40,854 nt of DNA. It comes from Butyricicoccus sp. (GTDB lineage Bacteria; Bacillota; Clostridia; Oscillospirales; Butyricicoccaceae). Below the pieces are notes generated by a model. That model was given only the letters and a program-made list of their open reading frames with translations. It made no database searches and was not told where the DNA came from. Location: contig JAGHIZ010000026.1 in assembly GCA_017886875.1 (NCBI GenBank), positions 1 to 40,854 of the forward strand. Reading direction: 5' to 3'. A program made the position numbers and the translations under genes. This document shows, piece by piece, positions 1 to 9,375 of this stretch; the stretch's first letter is position 1; every line of letters starts with the position of its first letter.

Positions 1-90
1 AAATTTAGTCTACAAATAGAATACCTTTTTTTTGAACTTTCGTCAACATAATTATTGCCACAAAACACTTTCATTTTGTAGAAATTTTTT

Positions 91-127
91 AAAAAAAGTG
101 ACGAATATTGTAGCGTTTCAACAATAT
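91..127 (-). terminator. Possible weak terminator downstream of mutS2
   Basis: The 184 bases before the mutS2 stop contain no recognisable gene. On the minus strand a 7-bp stem (ATATTGT / ACAATAT, 105-127, 9-nt loop) is followed about eight bases later by a run of seven T. The stem is AT-only and the T-run is displaced, so this is a weak candidate for the end of the repair operon. Confidence 0.3.
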
Positions 128-184
128 GCAGCTTTTTAAAGGTTAATTTCTATCGTTTTGGTGTAAATTAAACACTTTAATTTT

Positions 185-2566
185 TTATTTAAATTCAACA
201 ACAGTTACACCATTTTCACCCTCACCGTATACACCATTTCTAACAGTTTTTATACGTTTATTGCGTTTTAGGTGTTGCTGAATGGCATTTCTTAAAACGC
301 CAGTGCCTTTACCGTGGATAATTCTTACAGATGGTAGAGATGCCATCATAGCACTTGATAAAAATTGGTCAACTTCTATAATTGCTTCTTCTGCACACAT
401 ACCACGTACATCAACTTCACTTGCTGCCGCATTTAGTTTAAGCTCCCTTGTAGCACCTGCACTTGGTCTTGGGGTTTTAGGTTTTTGAGTGCTTTGTTTT
501 TTAATAGGTCGAACCTCATTTACATTAACTGTTGTTTTCATAATGCCCGCTTGTACCTGCATATTACCGCTGTTATCTGGCTCTGTAAGCACAGTAGCAA
601 TAATATTAGATACATTTATCAGCTGCACTTCATCGCCCTTGTGAATGGCGGTTGTATTTTCAACTGTGCGTTTTTCCTTTTTCTTGCGGATTTCTGTTTC
701 GGTCTGTGTGATTACTCCACGAAGTGCCGCTTTAGCTGCTGCTAAATTTTGCTCTTTGTTTTTACTGCTTTTTTTCTTAATGTCATCAAGCTCAGCAAAT
801 ACAGTTTCGGCTGTCATTCTTGCGTCTTTTAAAATTCTATCCGCCTTTAGTCTTGCATTTTCAATTATGCGGTCAGCTTCATCTTCTGATTTATCACGCA
901 GATTTTCCGCTTTATCTCGCTCGCTTTGTGCAGCAGAACGCAGTCTTTCAGCCTCTGCTTTATACTTTTCAAGCAGTCTGCGTTCTTTTTCAAGCTGTGC
1001 AAGCACATCTTCAAAGCGTGTATTTTCGCTTGAAAGCTGATCTTTTGCTCTTTCTAAAATCACAGGCTGCAAGCCAAGCCTTGCAGCTATGGCAAAAGCA
1101 TTTGATTTCCCAGGAATACCAGTAAGCAATCTGTATGTTGGTCTTAATGTAGCAACATCAAATTCACAAGAGGCATTTTCAACACCATCTGTTGTAAGAG
1201 CAAAGGTTTTAAGCTCAGAATAGTGTGTAGTCGCTGCAACAAATGCACCCATTTGTCTAGCATAACCTATAACAGATACAGCAAGAGCCGCACCTTCAAC
1301 AGGGTCAGTACCTGCACCAAGCTCATCAAATAGAACTAAATCGCCCTTTGCACATTTTTCCATCATACCAACAATAGTTTTCATATGAGATGAAAAAGTT
1401 GAAAGACTTTGTTCTATACTTTGTTCATCACCAATATCCGCATAAACATTTTCAAATACGCAAACTTCAGAAAGCTCACTTGCAGGAATATGAAGTCCTG
1501 AGGCAGCCATTAAACTTAAAAGACCAAGTGTTTTAAGTGAAACTGTTTTACCGCCAGTATTAGGGCCTGTTATAACCAAAGTGTCATAATCTGTGCCGAT
1601 TGCTATATCTATCGGCACAGCCTTTTTAATATCCAAAAGCGGGTGTCTAGCACGTTTTAAATTTACACCATAACCATCTTTTTTAAAGCTAGGTGAAGTA
1701 GCATTCATTTTAAAAGAGAGTTTAGCACGGGCAAAAATAAAATCAAGTGTTATAAGTTGCTCTAAATCTTGACGTATAATTTCCGCACAGCTTGAAACCT
1801 CGGCTGAAAGCTCAGATAAAATACGCTCAATTTCCGCTTGTTCTTTGCCCTCTAAAATTTTCATCTGGTTGTTAATCTCAACAACTGCGGCAGGCTCTAC
1901 AAATACAGTTGCACCTGATGCAGATGTATCATGCACAAGCCCCGCCACATCTGCTCTATGTTCTGCCTTTACAGGCACAACATAACGACCATTTCTCTGC
2001 GTTATAATAGTTTCCTGTAAATATTTAGAGCGTTCACCAGAGATAAGCTTGCTAAGTACATCTCTAACCTTACCCGAAATTTGACGCATTTGTCTGCGTA
2101 TAGTTGTTAATTCTGAACTTGCACCATCTGCAACTTCTTCTTCACTTAAAATTGAAGTTGTTATTCGCTGCTCTAGCGACTGATTACCAGCAAGCAGACG
2201 ATAAATAGGAGTAAGTGATGTTTTTTCCTCCTCATCTGAAAAATAAGCCTGCATAAGTCTTACGCATTGTAAAACAGAGGCAGTATTTAAAAGCTCTCTA
2301 AGATTTAATACACCGCCCATTTCGGCACGTTTTAACGCTCCACTTATTTCTCTTATGCCGCCAAGCGAAGGACTTCCCTGCTTTGTCATTATATTCTTTG
2401 CATCGCTTGTTTGTTTCATATAAATTTCTGCTTGTTCTAAATCTGTAACAGGTCTTAAAGCCATACATTGGTTTTTACCCTGATTTGAAGCGGCTTCTTC
2501 TGCGAGAAGCTCAAGAACAGCATAATATTCTAAAGTTTTAAGCGATTTTTCTGCTAATCTATTCAT
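185..2566 (-). CDS. mutS2: Endonuclease MutS2 with C-terminal Smr domain
   Basis: Homodimeric MutS-family ATPase without the mismatch-recognition domain, known to limit homologous recombination or to act on collided ribosomes. The 793 residues match the usual length. Visible: core/clamp region about 1-300, Walker A GPNTGGKT at 334-341, Walker B LVLFDE at 410-415 followed by the MutS-type GAGTDP, a long charged coiled coil about 510-640, and a C-terminal Smr nuclease domain (about 718-793) with its DVRG and HGKGTG motifs. The ATG is preceded by AGGAACAGGA and lies 15 nt after the recO stop, so it is translated as the last gene of the sbcD-to-mutS2 run. No defect is seen. Confidence 0.96.
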   Translation of the reverse strand: MNRLAEKSLKTLEYYAVLELLAEEAASNQGKNQCMALRPVTDLEQAEIYMKQTSDAKNIMTKQGSPSLGGIREISGALKRAEMGGVLNLRELLNTASVLQCVRLMQAYFSDEEEKTSLTPIYRLLAGNQSLEQRITTSILSEEEVADGASSELTTIRRQMRQISGKVRDVLSKLISGERSKYLQETIITQRNGRYVVPVKAEHRADVAGLVHDTSASGATVFVEPAAVVEINNQMKILEGKEQAEIERILSELSAEVSSCAEIIRQDLEQLITLDFIFARAKLSFKMNATSPSFKKDGYGVNLKRARHPLLDIKKAVPIDIAIGTDYDTLVITGPNTGGKTVSLKTLGLLSLMAASGLHIPASELSEVCVFENVYADIGDEQSIEQSLSTFSSHMKTIVGMMEKCAKGDLVLFDELGAGTDPVEGAALAVSVIGYARQMGAFVAATTHYSELKTFALTTDGVENASCEFDVATLRPTYRLLTGIPGKSNAFAIAARLGLQPVILERAKDQLSSENTRFEDVLAQLEKERRLLEKYKAEAERLRSAAQSERDKAENLRDKSEDEADRIIENARLKADRILKDARMTAETVFAELDDIKKKSSKNKEQNLAAAKAALRGVITQTETEIRKKKEKRTVENTTAIHKGDEVQLINVSNIIATVLTEPDNSGNMQVQAGIMKTTVNVNEVRPIKKQSTQKPKTPRPSAGATRELKLNAAASEVDVRGMCAEEAIIEVDQFLSSAMMASLPSVRIIHGKGTGVLRNAIQQHLKRNKRIKTVRNGVYGEGENGVTVVEFK

Positions 2567-2581
2567 TAAAAATCCTGTTCC

Positions 2582-3319
2582 TTAAAATAAAGTTTTATAA
2601 AAATCCAAACTTGCAAACCCTCTTGCTAAATGATATAGCATATACTGTTCACAAATTATAGAAAGCTGATTTAAACTATCTTGACCGAGAGTGAAAGCAA
2701 ATATTTTTTCTTTTGATAAAATATATTTCATAGCCTGATATGTGCCTGAGCTTAAAGCGACAAAATCGCCTTTTCCTATGCGGTTTTTACAGCTTTCATC
2801 TATTATAACACCCTCACGCACAGAAAAATAAACTTGACCTTCTATAGGCTTTAAACATGCACCGCATATAGATAAATCGGGTGCAAAACCACAAATAGCC
2901 ATTATTTTAAGCTCAAAAGCGGCTTTCACTAATTTTTGCTCTCGTTTTTGCTCGGAAATTGCTCTTAAAGCATATAAAATAAGCTTGGTAATTTGTGGCT
3001 GATGTTCAGTGCTTTCGGTTAGAGCAGTTACACATTCTGCAAAATAACAGCTAAGGGCATAAATTTCAACATTTTGGGTTACTCCCCAAAATGAGTGTAA
3101 AAGCATTGCATCATTTAGAGTATATTTATCATTTTTTTGATATAAAGTAAACTCACTAAAGCAAAAAATCCTTATCGCTGCGGATAATCTGCTATTTCTT
3201 GCATTTTTGCACAGAACTTCTATTTTTATACCTTGCTCAGTAAGCACAGTTATGTAACGATTCGCTTCACCGAAATTGGTTTCACGAATCACAAGCCCTT
3301 TAATTTTTTGATGCTGCAT
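2582..3319 (-). CDS. recO: DNA repair protein RecO
   Basis: Recombination mediator that helps load RecA on SSB-coated DNA in the RecFOR pathway. The 245-residue length is typical. It shows an N-terminal OB-fold (about 1-80, beginning KGLVIRETNFGEANRYITVL) and a helical C-terminal part with a zinc-site remnant C-x2-C after a more distal Cys (ICGFAPDLSICGACLKP). The usual second CxxC is reduced, as in several clostridial RecO proteins. Its first 20 nt overlap the 3' end of yqzL, suggesting translational coupling. The gene sits between era/yqzL and mutS2; the era-yqzL-recO order is the same as in Bacillus. Confidence 0.93.
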   Translation of the reverse strand: MQHQKIKGLVIRETNFGEANRYITVLTEQGIKIEVLCKNARNSRLSAAIRIFCFSEFTLYQKNDKYTLNDAMLLHSFWGVTQNVEIYALSCYFAECVTALTESTEHQPQITKLILYALRAISEQKREQKLVKAAFELKIMAICGFAPDLSICGACLKPIEGQVYFSVREGVIIDESCKNRIGKGDFVALSSGTYQAMKYILSKEKIFAFTLGQDSLNQLSIICEQYMLYHLARGFASLDFYKTLF

Positions 3320-3413
3320 TTTTCTCTCCGTATGTGTTTAACTTGCAGTATTTTATATAATCCTGTACTGCACCTGTTTTCAAAAATTTATCCCAAGCCA
3401 TTTGTGCCTGCAT
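3300..3413 (-). CDS. yqzL: YqzL-family small protein
   Basis: A 37-codon reading frame: ATG at 3413 with AGGTAGG about 10 nt upstream, stop TAA at 3300-3302. The translation starts MQAQMAWDKFLKTGAVQDYI and is followed by KYCKLNTYG. The pattern W-x2-F-x2-TG-x-V-x2-Y, the size and the position between era and recO match the YqzL family of Firmicutes, whose function is unknown. It overlaps the recO start by 20 nt in another frame, so ribosomes ending yqzL could start recO. It is easily missed because of its length. The family call rests on motif memory and synteny. Confidence 0.82.
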   Translation of the reverse strand: MQAQMAWDKFLKTGAVQDYIKYCKLNTYGEKNAASKN

Positions 3414-3483
3414 AATGACACACCTACCTTTCAAAGGTTAGTATGTGCATATATGGGCTTTTAACCACAGACAAAAAGAGCCT

Positions 3484-4380
3484 TTATTGGTCTTCATAAC
3501 CAAAGTTACGCATTTGATAAGTGTTGTTTCTCCAGTCTTCCTTGACCTTTACCCAAAGCTCTAAATATATTTTGCAGTCCAGATTTTTTTCAAGCTCTAA
3601 ACGTGCAGTTTTACCGATTTTCTTTAACATTTCGCCATTTTTACCAATAATAATACCCTTATGACTGGCTTTTTCACAGTAAATAGTGGCGTTTATTTCA
3701 ATAAGACCGTCTTCACGATCATTCCAGCGTTCAATGCCAACCGCTACACCATGAGGTACTTCTCTATCAAGCATACGCAGCATTTTCTCTCTTATCATTT
3801 CAGCTACAAGCACTTTTTCTGGCTGGTCAGATACCATATCTTCTGGGAAAAGTGCAGGGCCATCAAGAGCAAACTTTTCAAGCTCATTCATTAAAATATC
3901 TGTGCCTTTTCCTGTTTTTGCGGATATTGGAATAATAGCATCAAAATCATGTTTTTCAGCATATGCCGCTATAATAGCTAAAATTTCCTCATGTGGCAAA
4001 GTGTCAATCTTATTTATAACTAAAATTGATGGTATGTGATTATTTTTAATCTGCTCTATTAACTGCTGCTCTGCATGACCTACATTTGCAACAGGGTCTA
4101 CAACAAGCACAGCCACATCAACTTCTGCAACTGTGTCATTTACCACTTTAACCATAAAATCGCCCAGTCTTGAGCGTGGTTTATGTAGCCCTGGAGTATC
4201 TAAAAACACATATTGACAATCGCCTTTTGTACAAACACCTGTAATTCTTGTACGGGTTGTTTGAGGTTTATTAGATACAATAGCTACTTTAAAGCCTACA
4301 AGTTTATTTGTAAGAGTGGATTTACCTACATTTGGTCGCCCTACCACCGAAACGACCGCTGTTTTTTTAATTTCTGACAT
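3484..4380 (-). CDS. era: GTPase Era
   Basis: Essential GTPase that binds the 3' end of 16S rRNA and assists 30S maturation. The 298 residues match the family. The N-terminal G domain has G1 GRPNVGKS (14-21), the switch region NKPQTTRTRITG, G3 DTPGLH (about 61-66), G4 NKID (about 124-127) and SAKTGKG. The C-terminal KH domain (about 200-298) has the GxxG loop in IIGKNGEMLKKIG. It is followed by a 70-nt gap before yqzL and preceded by dgkA 21 nt upstream. Together with ybeY it places ribosome-maturation functions in this operon. All motifs are intact. Confidence 0.97.
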   Translation of the reverse strand: MSEIKKTAVVSVVGRPNVGKSTLTNKLVGFKVAIVSNKPQTTRTRITGVCTKGDCQYVFLDTPGLHKPRSRLGDFMVKVVNDTVAEVDVAVLVVDPVANVGHAEQQLIEQIKNNHIPSILVINKIDTLPHEEILAIIAAYAEKHDFDAIIPISAKTGKGTDILMNELEKFALDGPALFPEDMVSDQPEKVLVAEMIREKMLRMLDREVPHGVAVGIERWNDREDGLIEINATIYCEKASHKGIIIGKNGEMLKKIGKTARLELEKNLDCKIYLELWVKVKEDWRNNTYQMRNFGYEDQ

Positions 4381-4401
4381 ATAATTATTTTCTCCAATTA
4401 T

Positions 4402-4863
4402 TTATTTTTTTAAACCAAATATAAACCCTATAGCAATGGGTACTGATAAAACAATCAAACATGCTGCCCATAAATGTGTATAAAGCGTGTGAAATGCTCT
4501 AAATAATGCACCACTTGGCACAAAAAACACTATACCAATTATAACACAAAAGGTCGCACATACAAAAACCGCTGCTGCTGCAATATCTTTTGCTTGTTTT
4601 ACCGTTTGGTCGTAACCTGTTGCCTGTTTATCACAAAGTCTTTCTATTGCGGTGTTCATAAGCTCGCCTGCCATCATAACCGCAAAACAAAGGCATAGAA
4701 TAGAATATCTAACACTATCTAACTTACCTAAAAACGCAAAAAGCGACACATAACAAGCTGCTGTTAAATGTATTCTAAAATTACGCTCGGTTATCATACA
4801 CATTCTAAGCCCATGAAGTGCATAAGAAAAACTTTGTCTTAATTTTCTGATTTCTTTATTCAT
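4402..4863 (-). CDS. dgkA: Diacylglycerol/undecaprenol kinase family membrane protein
   Basis: Small integral membrane kinase. Firmicute members phosphorylate undecaprenol, feeding the lipid carrier for cell-wall and polysaccharide synthesis. Its 153 residues include an N-terminal amphipathic segment (FSYALHGLRM, then ERNFRIH), transmembrane helices about 33-50 and 55-72, the catalytic/metal signature ExxNTAIExxxD (about 66-78), and two further hydrophobic segments at about 92-115 and 128-150. That is one helix more than the shortest homologues. The ATG lies 3 nt after the ybeY stop, with the ribosome site inside ybeY. The ybeY-dgkA-era order is conserved across Firmicutes. Confidence 0.93.
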   Translation of the reverse strand: MNKEIRKLRQSFSYALHGLRMCMITERNFRIHLTAACYVSLFAFLGKLDSVRYSILCLCFAVMMAGELMNTAIERLCDKQATGYDQTVKQAKDIAAAAVFVCATFCVIIGIVFFVPSGALFRAFHTLYTHLWAACLIVLSVPIAIGFIFGLKK

Positions 4864-4866
4864 ATT

Positions 4867-5352
4867 TTAATCACGCACTAAACCAAGGCTTTTAAGCACT
4901 TTTTCCTCATTTTGACGCATTAAAATTCTATCTTCTTCACCACGTTCATGGTCATAACCAAGTAAATGAAGCACAGAATGTACGGTTAAAAATGCACATT
5001 CTCTCGCTGGAGAATGACCATATTCTTCAGCCTGCTCTAAAGCTCTGCCATAATTTAAAATCATATCTCCAAGCATAATTTTATTTATCTCTGGGTCTTT
5101 TTCAAGCTGTTCTAGTGGCTTACCATTTTCAAATTCATACATTGGAAAACTAAGCACATCTGTAACAGCATCTTTGTCACGATATTCTGCATTAAGCTGA
5201 CGAATATTTTCATTATCAACTATGGTTACATCTATAAACGCATCAAAATCCACTTGTTCAAGCACCTTTTTGGCTGATTTTTCAATAAGCTCTAATACTT
5301 CCTTTTCATTTTCAAGTTCAACTTCTGCTGTTACACGAACTCTATGCTCCAT
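4867..5352 (-). CDS. ybeY: Endoribonuclease YbeY (rRNA maturation factor)
   Basis: Zinc metalloenzyme of the UPF0054 family needed for 16S rRNA 3'-end maturation and ribosome quality control. The HxxxHxxxxxH zinc motif is complete (H125, H129, H135 in HSVLHLLGYDH), and the upstream signature DxVTDVLSFP is at about 61-70. I start at the ATG at 5352 because GGAGG lies about 10 nt upstream. The in-frame TTG at 5370 is part of that ribosome site and would leave no leader signal. Its 161 residues match the family. It follows sbcC by about 47 nt and is almost contiguous with dgkA. Confidence 0.95.
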   Translation of the reverse strand: MEHRVRVTAEVELENEKEVLELIEKSAKKVLEQVDFDAFIDVTIVDNENIRQLNAEYRDKDAVTDVLSFPMYEFENGKPLEQLEKDPEINKIMLGDMILNYGRALEQAEEYGHSPARECAFLTVHSVLHLLGYDHERGEEDRILMRQNEEKVLKSLGLVRD

Positions 5353-5399
5353 ATAAAAACAATCCTCCAAATCTTAAATAAAAAGACAAAATCATTTTA

Positions 5400-8150
5400 T
5401 CACATTTCTAATTTTAAATCACTACCCTGTCTTTTGCGTGTGACCAAAATTTTACGCTCAATTCTGTTTCTAAGCTCGGACACATGAGAAATAATACCAA
5501 TTTGTCTGTTATCACCAGCAAGGCTTTCTAAAATACGCATAGCAGCATCAAGCGACTCAGCATCAAGCGAGCCGAAACCCTCATCAATAAACATTGCATC
5601 AATTTCAACACCGCCTGCACCAAGCTGAATAACATCAGAAAGACCAAGAGCGAGTGACAAAGAGGCTTTAAAAGACTCACCGCCCGATAGTGTGCGAACA
5701 TTTCTAACCTTACCAGTATAAAAATCCATTACATCAAGCTCCAAACCGCCTTGAGAACGTCCATTTATACCTTCTTTACGCCTTACCAGTTTATATTGTC
5801 CAGAAGTCATACGGTAAAAACGTTCATTTGCTGCTGCTACCACCTGTTCAAAATAAAAAGCTAAAATATAATTTTCAAATGTAAGTTTTTTACCTGATAT
5901 TTCACCATTTGCAGTATCTGAAAGCCTTTTAAGCATTGTACAGTATTTGTCCTGTTTTTCAAGTGCTAAAATTCCATTTTTAATATTATTATAAATGGAT
6001 TTATTAGTTGTTATTCTGTTAAATCGGTTTTTATGCTCTATATCTAGCTGTTTTTGCTCATTTTCAAGCGTATTATATCTAGTTTCAAGAGCTGATATAT
6101 CCTGTTTTGGCATTTTTTCAAGCTGTTCTAGTAGTGTTTGTACAAGAGTAGTATATTTTATTTTTTCCTCATTAGCCGTATTTAATGCAGTTTGTGCAGT
6201 TTCAAGCTGTTTTTGAAGTTCATTAAGCCTATTTTGTGCCTTTAAAAGTGCATCTTTTGCAAGAGCTTGCGAAATATATCTTGTTTGCTTTTTTAATGTT
6301 TCAAGCTGTGCACTAGCTGAAGATAGTTCGGCTGTGCAAGTTACAAAATCGGTTTGACATTTTTGTTTATTTTGCTCATTTATATTTAGTGCTTTAGTTT
6401 TTAGCTCTTGCTCATTTTTATAGCGTTTAACATCTTCAAGCTGCTTTTCACATGCTTTAATCTTATTTTGACATTCTAAACGTTTAGTTTGCTCATCTTG
6501 TTCAGCCTTTTTTATCTCTTTGTCCATTTTATCATGGTTTTCACCAAAAAGTTTAACAGCTTGCTTTTCCATCTGCTCTTTTGCAATTTCATAAATAGAT
6601 TTAATTTGTGCTGTTTTTTCGCTTATTTTAATCATATTGTTTCTTGCTGTTTCGGCTAATTTTTTAGCATCTTCAAGCTGTTTTTGGCTTATTGCTACAT
6701 TTGAAAGCGTTGCAGGTTTAGGGTGATGTAATGAGCCACACACAGGGCAAGGCATATTGTCTGTTAAATCCTTTGCAAGAAGTCCCGCTTGCTCAGAATA
6801 AAACAACTGCTCATAATTTAAAAACTTATTATTAACGTCATTATATGTTATATTTGCATTTTCAAAGTCTTTTTGTATTTTTTGATAATTTGTGTAAGCT
6901 TCACATGCCTTTTCATACTGAAGTTTCATTTCATAAAGCTCATTTTTTCTAATATCCAAAGAGGATTTTATATTTTTTAGCTGTTCGAGTTCTACTGCTG
7001 AATTTTCAGTCTGCTTTATAAGTGTTTCAAGTTCTGAAAGTCTTGCTTTAAGCGTTTCACATTCCAAATCAAGCTTTTTTTGCTCAGTTTTTAGCTGATT
7101 TTGTTTTACACTAGCAGTTTTTACTTGTCTTTCTGCATTTTCAAGTGCTGTATAAATAGGCATTTCATTCTCAAGCGTTGCTATTTCTGTTTTAAGTTTA
7201 TCACATTCTGGCTGATTTTGCTGTGCATTTTTTAAATTTTGCTCTAAAGAATTAAGTTTTGTTTTTAACAAATCGAGATTTTGTTTTGCAGTTTCATAAT
7301 CTTTCTTTATTTTTTCACACTCTTTTGCTTTATCTAGCTTGCTTGATAACTGCTCTAATGTTTTTCTTACAACATCAAGATTAATTTGCGACTGATTATA
7401 CAGTTTTTCATCAGTTTGTATAGCTTTTTCAAGCTCATCAACTAACGGTTTAAGCGTGTAAACTTCTGCATTATCTCTTAGACTTTTAAGCTCTTGCGTA
7501 TCACATACAATCTGGCTTACATATTGCATAACGCTTTTCTTTTGCGTTTCAAGGTTTCTTTTTTGCTCTAAAGCTTGCTGTTTAATATTTTGCTGAAATA
7601 GCTGTATTTTTTCAGTATTAAATATTTTTCTAAATATTGCAGAGCGTTTCACAGTATCAGCAAGCAGTAATTCTAAAAAATCACCTTGAGCAATCATAAC
7701 TATTTGAGCAAATTGTTTGCTGTCAATGCCTATAAGCTCAGTTATAGCGGTTGTAACTGGTTTTACACCTGTTAAAACCTTGCCATCTGGATAAATAAAC
7801 GTTGCAGTCGCTGCTTCTTTTGTAGTGCCTTCACCACCTCTTGCTTTAACTCTCTCATATTGTGGTGTACGTTCTACTTTATAAATCTCACCTTTATATG
7901 AGAAGGTTAAACAAACTTGTGTTTTCTGGGTAGGGCTTGCATAATCACTTCTAAGCATTGATGACTCCCTTACTTTGCCGCTTGACTCGCCATATAAAGC
8001 AAAGGTTATAGCATCAAAAATCGTGGTTTTGCCCGCACCAGTATCACCTGTAACAAGATATAAACCGCCTTCACCAAAACTCTCAAAAGGCACTTCTACT
8101 GTATTTGCATATGGCCCAAAAGCACTCATAGTCAAATGTAATGGTTTCAA
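5400..8150 (-). CDS. sbcC: Exonuclease subunit SbcC (Rad50-like ATPase)
   Basis: SMC-like ATPase partner of SbcD; the complex cleaves DNA hairpins and processes double-strand ends. Its 916 residues carry Walker A GDTGAGKT at 35-42, a Q-loop IAQGDF about 153-158, long coiled-coil arms (about 180-460 and 480-760), a zinc hook CPVC at 468-471, the ABC signature LSGGE at 821-825 and Walker B FIDEG at 854-858. The start is a TTG preceded by GAGGAGGG, which is the end of sbcD (SbcD stop and SbcC start are 3 nt apart). The N-terminus after the TTG matches the family pattern beginning KPLHLTMSAFGPY, supporting this start. Confidence 0.96.
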   Translation of the reverse strand: MKPLHLTMSAFGPYANTVEVPFESFGEGGLYLVTGDTGAGKTTIFDAITFALYGESSGKVRESSMLRSDYASPTQKTQVCLTFSYKGEIYKVERTPQYERVKARGGEGTTKEAATATFIYPDGKVLTGVKPVTTAITELIGIDSKQFAQIVMIAQGDFLELLLADTVKRSAIFRKIFNTEKIQLFQQNIKQQALEQKRNLETQKKSVMQYVSQIVCDTQELKSLRDNAEVYTLKPLVDELEKAIQTDEKLYNQSQINLDVVRKTLEQLSSKLDKAKECEKIKKDYETAKQNLDLLKTKLNSLEQNLKNAQQNQPECDKLKTEIATLENEMPIYTALENAERQVKTASVKQNQLKTEQKKLDLECETLKARLSELETLIKQTENSAVELEQLKNIKSSLDIRKNELYEMKLQYEKACEAYTNYQKIQKDFENANITYNDVNNKFLNYEQLFYSEQAGLLAKDLTDNMPCPVCGSLHHPKPATLSNVAISQKQLEDAKKLAETARNNMIKISEKTAQIKSIYEIAKEQMEKQAVKLFGENHDKMDKEIKKAEQDEQTKRLECQNKIKACEKQLEDVKRYKNEQELKTKALNINEQNKQKCQTDFVTCTAELSSASAQLETLKKQTRYISQALAKDALLKAQNRLNELQKQLETAQTALNTANEEKIKYTTLVQTLLEQLEKMPKQDISALETRYNTLENEQKQLDIEHKNRFNRITTNKSIYNNIKNGILALEKQDKYCTMLKRLSDTANGEISGKKLTFENYILAFYFEQVVAAANERFYRMTSGQYKLVRRKEGINGRSQGGLELDVMDFYTGKVRNVRTLSGGESFKASLSLALGLSDVIQLGAGGVEIDAMFIDEGFGSLDAESLDAAMRILESLAGDNRQIGIISHVSELRNRIERKILVTRKRQGSDLKLEM

Positions 8151-8153
8151 TTT

Positions 8154-9275
8154 TTAACCCTCCTCATTATAAAGCTCGGTATTTTTAAGAAAATCTATCA
8201 TTTCACTTGATAACTCTTGTCCATTTTGTGCATTAAAGAAATCTGCAAATAAAACAGGCAAATCAAGCTGTTTTTTCAATATAAACACAGGTATATCAAG
8301 CTGTTTGGTCTGTGAATTTTCAAATTCTACTTGCATTGTATTAGGATAAACACTTCTTACTTTGCTCATTGCGTCTATTACTGCATCATCTGTAAGCGTT
8401 ATATGCATATAATCATCGGTTTTTTCACCCTGTTTAGGTGATAATATTTCTGCTAAACTGCCTTTTATCTTTCTCATATCACGTTTTGGCTTTAAAGGAA
8501 TAAGCTGTATATTAGCATTACCATTTTCATCAATCTCTACAATCGGCACAGATTTTTTATGATTTACCTCTGAAAAAGAGTATTTAAGGGGCGAGCCAGA
8601 GTATCTTACATGCTCATAACCGATTTTTTGAGCACCATGTATATGACCAAGTGCCACATAATTAAAATCTTTAATTAAATCTACATCTATACCCCCAAGA
8701 GTGCCAACAGATAACACTTCTGAGTCGCATTGCTCTGGTTTTTGACCTCTATAAGTTACAAATTGATGTGCAATAAGTACCTTGCGTTTATTTTGCATAT
8801 TTGTGTTTTCTAGCACAGTTTTAACTGCATCTGTTTCGTTTTCTACATTATCATAGTATCTTCTAACCTGTGCAGGGCGTAAAAATGGCATTAAAGCAAA
8901 GTCTATTTTGCCATATTCATCATCTATTGTAACTGTTTTAAGTTTTGAGTCATAAACTGGTGAAACATAAACACCAGATTTTTCAAAGATATTAACACCA
9001 AATGCTAATCTTTCATCTGAATCATGATTTCCTGAAATAATAAAGCATTTTACATCTAATTTATTTAATTTTGTTAAAAAATCATCTAAAAGACAAACCG
9101 CCTCTTGTGGGGGTATTTGTCTATCATACACATCACCAGCTATAATAACTGCTTTTACATTATTGTCATTTACTATTTGTATAATTTGATTTAAAATATA
9201 CTTTTGATCATCTATCATTGATATCTCATTTACACGTTTACCTAAATGCAAATCACCTAAATGTATAAATTTCAT
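8154..9275 (-). CDS. sbcD: Exonuclease subunit SbcD (Mre11-like nuclease)
   Basis: Calcineurin-like metallophosphoesterase that forms the nuclease of SbcCD. Metal-binding motifs appear in order: GDLHLGK (D8, H10), GDVYDR, GNHDSDER, a histidine in IAHQF, and GHIHG. The 373 residues match family length, with the C-terminal capping domain (about 270-340). It is the first gene of the minus-strand run and is divergent from recQ across 138 bp that contain promoters for both directions. The next gene, sbcC, begins 3 nt after its stop. Confidence 0.95.
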   Translation of the reverse strand: MKFIHLGDLHLGKRVNEISMIDDQKYILNQIIQIVNDNNVKAVIIAGDVYDRQIPPQEAVCLLDDFLTKLNKLDVKCFIISGNHDSDERLAFGVNIFEKSGVYVSPVYDSKLKTVTIDDEYGKIDFALMPFLRPAQVRRYYDNVENETDAVKTVLENTNMQNKRKVLIAHQFVTYRGQKPEQCDSEVLSVGTLGGIDVDLIKDFNYVALGHIHGAQKIGYEHVRYSGSPLKYSFSEVNHKKSVPIVEIDENGNANIQLIPLKPKRDMRKIKGSLAEILSPKQGEKTDDYMHITLTDDAVIDAMSKVRSVYPNTMQVEFENSQTKQLDIPVFILKKQLDLPVLFADFFNAQNGQELSSEMIDFLKNTELYNEEG

Positions 9276-9309
9276 AATAAATAAACCTCACATTTTAAAA
9301 TATATCTTT

Positions 9310-9318
9310 ATTGTATCA
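9310..9318 (-). promoter_or_regulatory. Probable extended -10 promoter for sbcD operon
   Basis: On the minus strand, TG at 9317-9318 and one base precede TACAAT (9315-9310), forming an extended -10 element about 35 nt before the sbcD ATG. No good -35 hexamer is seen at 16-18 bp, so confidence is limited. Confidence 0.4.
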
Positions 9319-9346
9319 CAAAATCACAATGTATGTGTAAAAACCT

Positions 9347-9375
9347 TTGCATAACAGCAAAAGCACATATATAAT
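9347..9375 (+). promoter_or_regulatory. Sigma-A promoter for recQ
   Basis: TTGCAT (9347-9352), 17-bp spacer, TATAAT (9370-9375). The predicted transcript start is near 9382, giving a leader of about 32 nt before the recQ ATG. Confidence 0.7.

Noticed and set aside
645-1040. 131-codon plus-strand frame inside mutS2
   Set aside because: Antisense to the coiled-coil region of mutS2; low-complexity Ser/Leu translation typical of a shadow frame.
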